Positions 7,651-13,578 of a DNA stretch of 14,414 nucleotides are shown here, piece after piece. The notes beneath the pieces are model-generated. The model ran no database searches, was not told where the DNA came from, and was given only the letters and a program-made list of their open reading frames with translations. A program made the translations under genes and the position numbers. The stretch is taken from assembly GCA_002418705.1 (NCBI GenBank), contig DIEQ01000114.1:4485-18898 (forward strand), written 5' to 3'. The number at the start of each line of letters is the position of its first letter. Position 1 is the stretch's first letter. This stretch comes from Mageeibacillus sp. UBA5770 (GTDB taxonomy: Bacteria > Bacillota_A > Clostridia > Saccharofermentanales > Saccharofermentanaceae).

Positions 7651-8121
7651 TTATGACACGTCTTTCCATGAATACAGGAGTGCGTCCTCACCATTGTCCG
7701 CATAGTAAGCCCGCCGCATGCCGGTTTGCACAAATCCGCATTTCGAATATAGTGCCCTCGCATTCATGTTGCCCTGACGGACTTCAAGGTGCACCGTATG
7801 AATGCCGTGTGACCTGCAATAATCCAAAACAGCATGCAGAAGGGAAAAACCTATGCCCATACCCTGATAATCGGGGTGCACGGCAATATTTGCGATTTCT
7901 CCTTCATCCAGGACATACTGCATACCGACGTATCCTGCGATGTTTGCCGGATCCTGTCCGCACGGCCTTGCTGTCAGGCAAAACGAATGCGCGGTGTTTG
8001 AAATAAAGGAAGCAAGGGAAGCCTTGCTCCAGGGAAGGGCAAAGCACGCGCATTCAATCTCATAAAGCCTGTCGGCATCTTCCGGAACGGCATTTGAAAT
8101 AAGAAAATCATTCATTAGCAT
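7651..8121 (-). CDS. rimI: Ribosomal protein alanine N-acetyltransferase RimI (GNAT)
   Basis: RimI transfers acetyl from acetyl-CoA to the N-terminus of ribosomal protein S18, and related enzymes act on other proteins. The 156 residues have the full GNAT fold: FxxPW-like ALPWSKAS near 28-35, the acetyl-CoA loop QGMGIG at 86-91 preceded by ANIAVHPDY, LEVRQGNMNAR near 112-122, and ALYSKCGFVQTGMRRAYY near 123-140, typical of RimI. The location directly after tsaB supports the call, since tsaB-rimI pairs are common. Start choice: ATG at 8121-8119 overlaps tsaB by 14 bases; a second ATG at 8115-8113 would overlap by 8 and gives a more usual MNDFLISNA start. Neither has a strong binding site, as expected with coupling to tsaB. 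Confidence 0.9.
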   Translation of the reverse strand: MLMNDFLISNAVPEDADRLYEIECACFALPWSKASLASFISNTAHSFCLTARPCGQDPANIAGYVGMQYVLDEGEIANIAVHPDYQGMGIGFSLLHAVLDYCRSHGIHTVHLEVRQGNMNARALYSKCGFVQTGMRRAYYADNGEDALLYSWKDVS

Positions 8122-8953
8122 TATCCATTCCGACCGGAAAAACCGGATCTTCCGGACTTAAAGGCAAAATTGCGGGCGGCAGCTGCGCCTCACGAATGGA
8201 AGGCAGCTGTTCCTCAGGTTCGGGCGGCAGGGGTTCTTGAGCCTTCGGGAACATCCGTTCCGCAGAGGTCTTTGCGCGGTATACAGGCATCAGCGCCGCC
8301 GGGGAATAAATCCCGTACAGGTCGCCGCCCTCATTCATTTTTCCGTATGCTATGGCAGCAACAGCTGCAGGCTGGATTTCCCGTCCAAACAGAGCTGGAA
8401 CGCGGGCACTCTTCTGCCGGAAATATTCCTCTTCGGCATAAATTACAGCAATATCCCCGCACAGGATGATCCCTTCATCCAAAGTTGAATGTTCATTCTC
8501 CCACGCTTCGCAAAGGAGCATGAGTTCATCGATTGTCCTTGCGCTTTCAGGAATCACTTCCCGGCTTTCATAGTAAGCTGCCGAAAAAACACGCCGGTTG
8601 CGGGCATCTGTCATTGCCACAATGAGTGTCGCTTCATGCCCGAAGAAGGGAAAAGCAAGTGCTTTTAAGCTTGATACCGGAACGGCAGGCTTTTTCGTGA
8701 CCATAGCCATTGCTTTAACGGCACTCACGCCTATTCGGATTCCTGTGAAAGATCCCGGCCCCACAGTACAGGCAAAGGCATCGAGTTCGCTGTATGCGCG
8801 GCCGCTCTGCTTCATCAGTTCATGAACAAGAGGCATGAATGTAAGTGAATGCGTCCGCCCCAATGACAATAATGACTGCACAAGTACCCGTCCGTCCTCG
8901 TAAAGGCAGGCCGAGCAGGCAGAATTGGAAGTATCACAGGCAAGAATCAGCAT
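8108..8953 (-). CDS. tsaB: tRNA threonylcarbamoyladenosine biosynthesis protein TsaB, with proline-rich tail
   Basis: TsaB partners with TsaD and TsaE to place the threonylcarbamoyl group on adenosine 37 of tRNAs that read ANN codons. The ASKHA-type core is clear: LACDTSNSACSA at the N-terminus, LGRTHSLTFMPLV near 31-43 and the signature GPGSFTGIRIG at 65-75. The core ends about residue 233 at VYRAKTSAER, the usual terminus for a TsaB of 230-240 residues. The remaining 48 residues (234-281) are an added tail with 12 prolines and many glutamates, including a near-repeat EEQLP / EAQLPP. The tail's last codons overlap rimI. The ATG at 8953-8951 has AAGGAG at 8961-8966. It follows tsaE by 21 bases. 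tsaD is not in the window. Confidence 0.94.
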   Translation of the reverse strand: MLILACDTSNSACSACLYEDGRVLVQSLLSLGRTHSLTFMPLVHELMKQSGRAYSELDAFACTVGPGSFTGIRIGVSAVKAMAMVTKKPAVPVSSLKALAFPFFGHEATLIVAMTDARNRRVFSAAYYESREVIPESARTIDELMLLCEAWENEHSTLDEGIILCGDIAVIYAEEEYFRQKSARVPALFGREIQPAAVAAIAYGKMNEGGDLYGIYSPAALMPVYRAKTSAERMFPKAQEPLPPEPEEQLPSIREAQLPPAILPLSPEDPVFPVGMDNANE

Positions 8954-8974
8954 GATTGCTCTCCTTATATCGAA

Positions 8975-9472
8975 TCACGTTATCTGCAGGTCACCGTCTA
9001 AGTCCTTGTGAAGAAGTTCAAGTTCCGTTCTTCGAATGTCAGGGAATACAATTTCAATCTTTCTGATCTCGTCCGTACCGTGCATGGAAATGCGAAGTAC
9101 GTCATCAGGAAGAACATCGGCAACAAGCTTGCCCCATTCAAGGACGCTTACACCTTTTTGATCAAAATATTCATCAAGACCAGAATCAAGAAAATCATCT
9201 CCGGTTGCCAGACGGTATACATCAAAATGAAAAAGCGGAATCTGTCCTTCTTTTTCGGCCGGATGTTCCATGACTATCGTGAAGGTCGGACTCGATACGT
9301 GTGATGTCAGACCCATACCACGGGCAATGCCTCTGGTAAGAGCGGTCTTTCCTGCACCGAGGTCACCGTCAAGTGTCAGAATATCTCCTGATCGGAGATA
9401 TTTGGCAAGTTCACAGCCAATTTTCTCCGTCGCTTCCGGAGAATGTGATAAAAGTGTAAGGTGCGCTGTCAT
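8975..9472 (-). CDS. tsaE: tRNA threonylcarbamoyladenosine biosynthesis ATPase TsaE
   Basis: TsaE is the P-loop ATPase that resets the TsaB-TsaD complex during t6A synthesis. The 165 residues have the Walker A motif GDLGAGKT at 36-43, the following LTRGIARGMG helix, the SSPTFTIV segment near 60-67, HFDVYRL near 82-88 and LEWGKL near 111-116, all in the order typical of the family (usual length 140-160). The ATG at 9472-9470 overlaps the TGA of the upstream amidohydrolase in ATGA, so the two are translationally coupled. The C-terminal 20 residues are polar and not conserved in the family. The call is secure. Confidence 0.95.
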   Translation of the reverse strand: MTAHLTLLSHSPEATEKIGCELAKYLRSGDILTLDGDLGAGKTALTRGIARGMGLTSHVSSPTFTIVMEHPAEKEGQIPLFHFDVYRLATGDDFLDSGLDEYFDQKGVSVLEWGKLVADVLPDDVLRISMHGTDEIRKIEIVFPDIRRTELELLHKDLDGDLQIT

Positions 9473-10857
9473 TTCCGTGTCTCCCCTGCAGCCGACGCGT
9501 ACAATTGCTCCGGGTCGAACCGCACACGGCCCCCACCGACAAAAAGGAGAACTTTACTCCGGTAGTCGAAAGGATCGCCCGAAAAGAGCGTAAGGTCAGC
9601 GGCTTTCCCGGATTCGAGGCTGCCGTACATATCAGAAATTCCGCAGATACGGGCTGCCGTGCTGGTTATAGAGGCGAGAGCCGCCATAACAGGCATACCG
9701 CCTTTAACGGCAAGGGCAGCGGACATAGGAAGGTATTGCTGTGGAACGCATGGGTGATCGGTAATAATTGCAACGGGAAGGCCCGCCTTATGCAGAACAC
9801 CTGCATTTTGAATGGTAAGGGCAGAAAGCTCCGGCTTTGAGCGGTCACCGATAATAGGGCCGATGCTGACGCCAAGGAGCCTGCCGCCAGCAGCAGCTGT
9901 GGAGGCGGATGCGGCGCCGTCCCTGCTGCCGATACCCTTGCCGGTGCCATTCCCTGTTCCTCGTCCGGGAGCCTGACCTGCAATATATTCTTCAGAAAGT
10001 ATATCTGCAATCATATGCCCTTCGGTGCAGTGATCGAGTGTGTATTTGAGTCCGAATTCATTGCATATTCTCACAGCTGTCAGAATATCATCCTGCCGGT
10101 GTGCATGAATTTTCAAGGGAAGCTGTCCGGAAAGGACGGAAAACAGAGATTCGAGCTGGAAATCAAAATCCGGGCGGTCCGGCGAGTCCGGTGCATCTTC
10201 GTCATGATTTGCAGCAGCCTGATCATATTCTGTCTTCTTTTGATGATAATCATTCCATTTTTCCCTGTATTCAGCAGCACTGTAGAGCGTATCACGCAGA
10301 AGGCTGGCTGTACCCATACGCGATCCGGGTGCTTTGTCAGCCTTACCGTATACACGCTTGGGATTCTCGCCGAATGCGACTTTCTGCGCACTTGGTTCAG
10401 AAACCAGCGCACGTTCGACCGTGCGTTCATATGTATGAATCAGGGCAAATTGGCCGCCCATGACATTAGCGCTGCCGGGACCGGTCATAACCGTTGATAT
10501 GCCTGCTTCGTAGGCTTCACGGAAACAGACATCCGCCTGATGGATTCCGTCGATTGCACGAAGCTGCGGTGTAATCGGATCCGTTTCCTCGTTGCCGTCA
10601 TTCCCTTCGAAATCAAGACTGTCGCCAAAGAGTCCAAGGTGTGAATGCGAGTCAATAAAGCCGGGAAGAACCCAGCCCCCCTTCGCATCCACAATAACGG
10701 CTGTCTGGGAGGCAGCGATATCCGGTGCAAGAGAATCCATGTGTCCCAATTGAATAATTCTGTTCTCTTCAACGGCAATATAACCGTCCTCTATTACGCT
10801 CTCTGAAGGAGCCCTGTCCTCCATGGTCAGAAGACGGGCATGAGTGATTATCAGCAC
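9469..10857 (-). CDS. Amidohydrolase-superfamily protein with Gly/Ala-rich insertion
   Basis: This is a metal-dependent amidohydrolase of the imidazolonepropionase/D-aminoacylase-like group (COG1228 type); the substrate cannot be told. Metal-site motifs are GFIDSHSH (H71, H73), KIHAHRQDD (H251, H253), LDHCTEGH (H277, H282) and TDHPCVP late in the barrel, followed by the usual C-terminal SGKAADLTLFSGDPFD that closes the composite sandwich domain. No signal peptide is seen. Residues 294-328 (9978-9874) are a Gly/Ala/Ser/Thr-rich insertion just before the GVSIGP strand. The start chosen is GTG at 10857-10855, with GAGAGG eight bases upstream; the reading frame stays open to a GTG at 10884 without a binding site. 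Its TGA overlaps the tsaE start. The role next to t6A genes is unknown. Confidence 0.85.
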   Translation of the reverse strand: MLIITHARLLTMEDRAPSESVIEDGYIAVEENRIIQLGHMDSLAPDIAASQTAVIVDAKGGWVLPGFIDSHSHLGLFGDSLDFEGNDGNEETDPITPQLRAIDGIHQADVCFREAYEAGISTVMTGPGSANVMGGQFALIHTYERTVERALVSEPSAQKVAFGENPKRVYGKADKAPGSRMGTASLLRDTLYSAAEYREKWNDYHQKKTEYDQAAANHDEDAPDSPDRPDFDFQLESLFSVLSGQLPLKIHAHRQDDILTAVRICNEFGLKYTLDHCTEGHMIADILSEEYIAGQAPGRGTGNGTGKGIGSRDGAASASTAAAGGRLLGVSIGPIIGDRSKPELSALTIQNAGVLHKAGLPVAIITDHPCVPQQYLPMSAALAVKGGMPVMAALASITSTAARICGISDMYGSLESGKAADLTLFSGDPFDYRSKVLLFVGGGRVRFDPEQLYASAAGETRK

Positions 10858-10865
10858 AGACTGGA

Positions 10866-10871
10866 CCTCTC
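10866..10871 (-). promoter_or_regulatory. Ribosome binding site that decides the amidohydrolase start
   Basis: GAGAGG on the minus strand is eight bases before the GTG at 10857. It favours the start LIITHARLLTMED over the frame's earlier GTG at 10884, which lacks such a site. Confidence 0.6.
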
Positions 10872-10930
10872 TTTCTAAAAACACATCTGAAATGGTTCCT
10901 GATTCCCGGGCATTTTCCTGGAAACGCAGT

Positions 10931-10968
10931 CGCGGCGCATCCTGCCATTTGATGACGGATGCGCCGCG
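10931..10968 (-). terminator. Perfect 12-bp GC-rich hairpin after rpsI (terminator-like, no U-tract)
   Basis: Arms 10931-10942 and 10957-10968 are perfectly complementary (CGCGGCGCATCC and its complement), with a 14-base loop. It sits about 90 bases after the rpsI stop and about 75 bases before the amidohydrolase start. No T-run follows on the minus strand; the plus-strand side is followed by the weak TAAGCTTTTA. It may terminate rplM-rpsI transcription, or protect the 3' end. Further minus-strand bases near 11046-11058 carry another CGCATCC that could pair with the same right arm in an alternative fold. Confidence 0.5.
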
Positions 10969-11057
10969 TAAGCTTTTAAAACATGAGTTTTGTCCGGAGC
11001 TTTAACTTCAGCCAGGCTTTGAATAAAATCTGGCCAAAAGCACGGCGCGGGATGCGA

Positions 11058-11465
11058 TTAACGCTTGGAGAACTGAGAAGCTTTTCTTGCCTTCTTGAGA
11101 CCCGGCTTCTTTCTTTCCTTCATACGTGAATCACGGGTGAGGAAACCAGCCTTCTTAAGAATCGCTTTGTATGCTTCCTCGTCTGCCTTGAGCAGCGCAC
11201 GGGAAATACCGTGACGGATTGCTCCGGCCTGACCGGAAATACCGCCGCCGAGTGCCTTGCAGATAATATCGAACTTGCCTTCTGTTGCTGTTGAAACAAG
11301 CGGCTGACGAACGATAAGCTTCAAGGTCTCAAGACCGAAATAATCATCAATATCTCTGTCATTGATTGTAATAACGCCTGTACCGGGAATCATACGTACG
11401 CATGCAATTGCATTCTTACGTCGTCCCGTGCCATAGAAATAAACTTTAGCAGATTTCTTAACCAT
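11058..11465 (-). CDS. rpsI: 30S ribosomal protein S9
   Basis: S9 is a small-subunit ribosomal protein whose C-terminal tail reaches the P-site tRNA. The 135 residues show the family pattern: [21 protein letters not shown] at the N-terminus, [32 protein letters not shown], and the basic end [17 protein letters not shown], with the conserved terminal Ser-Lys-Arg. The ATG at 11465-11463 has GGAGG at 11476-11480, ten bases upstream. It is 20 bases downstream of rplM and forms the usual L13-S9 pair. Certain. Confidence 0.98.
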   Translation of the reverse strand: MVKKSAKVYFYGTGRRKNAIACVRMIPGTGVITINDRDIDDYFGLETLKLIVRQPLVSTATEGKFDIICKALGGGISGQAGAIRHGISRALLKADEEAYKAILKKAGFLTRDSRMKERKKPGLKKARKASQFSKR

Positions 11466-11485
11466 GTGACTTAGTCCTCCCTCTC

Positions 11486-11920
11486 TTATACTTTAATTGT
11501 CAGCTGCTCTGGCTTCTGTGCTGCATGCTCATGCTGAGCACCTGCATAGACCTTGAGTTTTCTGAACATCTGACGACCCATAGCATTCTTCGGGAGCATA
11601 CCCTTGATAGCCAGTTCAAAAGCTTTCTCCGGCTTGGTAGCCATAAGCTTACGATAACTTGTCTCCTTGAGTCCGCCGGCATATCCTGTGTGATAGCGGT
11701 AGAACTTCTGGTCAAGCTTGTTGCCGGTGAGAACCAGCTTAGATGCGTTGATAATAATAACAAAATCGCCCGTATCTTCAAAAGGTGTATACGTCGGCTT
11801 ATTCTTTCCGCGTAAGATCTTCGCGACTTCGCTGGCGAGACGGCCAAGAGTCTGGCCTGCTGCATCAACGACGTACCATTTTCTCTCGATTTCCGAGGGC
11901 TTAGCAACATACGTCTTCAT
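11486..11920 (-). CDS. rplM: 50S ribosomal protein L13
   Basis: L13 is an early-assembling large-subunit protein. The 144 residues match the family length: [30 protein letters not shown] at the N-terminus, [26 protein letters not shown], the [15 protein letters not shown] segment and the [18 protein letters not shown] block. The reading frame continues upstream by 24 residues, but those residues are not L13-like and would begin at or before the predicted transcription start. The ATG at 11920-11918 is therefore used. Its GGAGG is 13 bases upstream, which is long, with a small palindrome between. Confidence 0.98.
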   Translation of the reverse strand: MKTYVAKPSEIERKWYVVDAAGQTLGRLASEVAKILRGKNKPTYTPFEDTGDFVIIINASKLVLTGNKLDQKFYRYHTGYAGGLKETSYRKLMATKPEKAFELAIKGMLPKNAMGRQMFRKLKVYAGAQHEHAAQKPEQLTIKV

Positions 11921-11933
11921 ATCGGATATTTGT

Positions 11934-11938
11934 CCTCC
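11934..11938 (-). promoter_or_regulatory. Widely spaced ribosome binding site of rplM
   Basis: GGAGG lies 13 bases from the ATG rather than the usual 6-9. The intervening bases contain ATATCCGATAT, a short inverted repeat that could fold and shorten the effective distance. No other start codon fits the L13 N-terminus. Confidence 0.6.
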
Positions 11939-11964
11939 TGTATCTTTGGTAAAACATAAACATA

Positions 11965-11986
11965 AAGCACCTCGCTTAAAGTGCTT
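11965..11986 (-). ncRNA. 5'-terminal leader hairpin of rplM-rpsI (possible L13 leader)
   Basis: The minus strand can form a nine-pair stem: AAGCAC pairs with GTGCTT, extended by one U-A and two G-U pairs around the four-base loop AAGC. With the -10 at 11991-11996, the transcript should begin near 11984-11986, so the stem would sit at the extreme 5' end. An L13 leader family is known upstream of rplM in Bacillota and may be what this is. Only the hairpin and its position are seen; the family match is not verified. Confidence 0.5.
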
Positions 11987-11990
11987 CATC

Positions 11991-12019
11991 ATAATAATAG
12001 GGTATCGGGGTTATGTCAA
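11991..12019 (-). promoter_or_regulatory. Strong promoter of rplM-rpsI
   Basis: The minus strand has a perfect -35 TTGACA (12019-12014), a 17-base spacer and a -10 TATTAT (11996-11991) with five of six consensus bases. It lies in the 200-base gap after the HAD gene, about 70 bases upstream of the L13 start codon, as expected for a ribosomal protein operon. Confidence 0.88.
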
Positions 12020-12120
12020 GCATGCATTTCAAATTAGCTGAATCTTTTTAGCAAATGCGACGAATTTCGGCGTTTTTCGAGGTTTTTCATCGTGCGAATC
12101 TGATTATTTCAGTTGACGCG

Positions 12121-12780
12121 TTATTTACCGTTCAATTCAGACAGAATACGGCATACATCCTGCAGCTTATCGACTGTGACATCGGCTTCGGAAAGATCCT
12201 GCCCCTCGGATGTCGGATTGATATACCCGACCGTATACATGCCGGCAGCCTTAGCGGCGCGTACTCCTGCGCATGAATCTTCGATAACAAGGCACTCCCG
12301 CGGGTCGACGCCAAGCTTTCTTGCCGCCAGCAGAAAAATATCCGGTGCAGGCTTGCATCTGGCAGATTCTTCACCGCAGGTATAGCCCGACATATGATCA
12401 CGCAGTTCAAGATGATCAATCACCGCCTCCACAAAGGCCCGTCTCGAAGAAGATGCAATCGTAGCGCGGATTTTTTCTTCCCGTAAAAACCCCAGCAAAA
12501 TATCAAGCCCGGCTGAAGGTCCGACTCCGGAGTCAGGAAGAGCTGCGACAAGATCCCGCCACTGCCAGTCATTGAGTTCATCAACCGAGGGTTTCAGGCT
12601 GTAACGCTCTTTGAGTGTCGTCCAGCGTTCAGAGCTAACCCGGCCAATAAATTCATTGACAGTTGATTTATCGATATTGATTCCAAGAGCTGCATAAATG
12701 TCTTCATTGATCTTGTCGTGCAGGGGCTCACTGTCTAAAAGGACCCCATCCATGTCAAATAATACTGCTTTAACGGACAC
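12121..12780 (-). CDS. HAD-superfamily phosphatase, beta-phosphoglucomutase-like
   Basis: The 219-residue protein is a HAD subfamily IA hydrolase or phosphomutase. Motif I is FDMDGVLLDSEPL with the nucleophile D9 and the acid/base D11. A four-helix cap follows (about 16-85). Motif II is ASSS near 109-112, motif III is K143 in KPAPD, and motif IV is E167-D168 in VIEDSCAGVRAA, which is typical of the beta-phosphoglucomutase/phosphatase group. The substrate (sugar phosphate, phosphoglycolate or similar) cannot be read off. The start is GTG at 12780-12778, with GGAGG at 12786-12790 five bases upstream. It follows the pseudouridine synthase gene by 51 bases and may be on the purF transcript. Confidence 0.92.
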   Translation of the reverse strand: MSVKAVLFDMDGVLLDSEPLHDKINEDIYAALGINIDKSTVNEFIGRVSSERWTTLKERYSLKPSVDELNDWQWRDLVAALPDSGVGPSAGLDILLGFLREEKIRATIASSSRRAFVEAVIDHLELRDHMSGYTCGEESARCKPAPDIFLLAARKLGVDPRECLVIEDSCAGVRAAKAAGMYTVGYINPTSEGQDLSEADVTVDKLQDVCRILSELNGK

Positions 12781-12831
12781 TGTGTCCTCCCCGTTTCACT
12801 CTTTAGGATATGATCTTTAGCCGGCCGTACC

Positions 12832-13566
12832 TTATTCGTTTTCTGAAAAGAATGTCGAAAAAGCTAGCGGTTCACGGACAAAAGGATCCGCGCTGAAGGT
12901 CATTTCTTTGCCTGTCCGCGGATGTCGGAAGTACAGTTCCGTAGAAAACAGGGCCAGCTTATGCCATCCCTTCTTTTTGGACGATGAAAAAAGCTTGTTG
13001 TACTTGCAGTCTCCGAATATCGGACAGCCTGCATTGGCAAGCTGTGCACGGATCTGATGATGCCGCCCTGTAAAAAGGGTAATCCTGAGCAGTGATATAT
13101 CACCATATTCATCGAGTGTCCCGGTCTTAACTACTTCATAGCCCAGAACAGCACGCTTCGCGCCTTTTCGATCCTTGGGCACGACACGGGTAAGATTCGT
13201 TTTCTCGCTTTTGACAAGAAAATCTACCAGCTGTCCGGAGGGCGCCGGCATAATGCCGCAGACAATCGCCATATACGTCTTTTGAATTTTCCGGTCGGGA
13301 ATTTCAGAGGCAAACCACTTGTCCGTTGTCTCGGAACGCGAAAATATCATCACGCCGCCGACGGGCCGGTCAAGCCGGTGGATAAGTCTGATCGATGTGT
13401 CCGGATGCGCTTTGGACTCTCCGAAAGAAGCCTGAAGGAATGTAAGCAGATCCATAAATCCGAGTTTGTCCGGCTGGGAAGGCATTCCGGCCGGCTTAAT
13501 GACAACAAGAATGTCTTCGTCCTGATACAGGACCTCCGGAACCGGAGTTGAAAAGGAAAATTTCAT
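12832..13566 (-). CDS. RluA-family RNA pseudouridine synthase
   Basis: The 244-residue enzyme converts uridine to pseudouridine in rRNA or tRNA. The catalytic motif is HRLD with D66 (HRLDRPVGG, where many homologues have RxTSG). Other marks are the KPAGMPSQP loop near 24-32, RKIQKTYMAIVCG, the GRHHQIRAQLANAGCPIFGD block, and a late KLALFSTELYFRHPRTG. It has no N-terminal S4 RNA-binding domain, unlike RluD, so it belongs to the short RluA/TruC-like group; which nucleotide it modifies is unknown. The ATG at 13566-13564 has GGAG six bases upstream and lies 12 bases after purF, so it is probably co-transcribed with it. Confidence 0.93.
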   Translation of the reverse strand: MKFSFSTPVPEVLYQDEDILVVIKPAGMPSQPDKLGFMDLLTFLQASFGESKAHPDTSIRLIHRLDRPVGGVMIFSRSETTDKWFASEIPDRKIQKTYMAIVCGIMPAPSGQLVDFLVKSEKTNLTRVVPKDRKGAKRAVLGYEVVKTGTLDEYGDISLLRITLFTGRHHQIRAQLANAGCPIFGDCKYNKLFSSSKKKGWHKLALFSTELYFRHPRTGKEMTFSADPFVREPLAFSTFFSENE

Positions 13567-13578
13567 GTCTGTCTCCTA

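Noticed and set aside
10015..10497. Plus-strand open frame of 160 residues opposite the amidohydrolase
   Set aside because: It lies fully inside a well-supported minus-strand gene, has no recognisable domain and no ribosome binding site; it is a shadow frame. The same holds for the other plus-strand frames.
11921..11992. Longer N-terminus for L13 beginning at 11992
   Set aside because: The extra 24 residues do not resemble L13, and the promoter places the transcript start near 11985, leaving this start codon outside the message.
12041..12120. Tandem GAAAAACCTC / GAAAAACGCC and CGCCGAAATTCGTCG imperfect palindrome after the HAD gene
   Set aside because: The repeats are short, and the palindrome has almost no loop; nothing supports a terminator or binding site.
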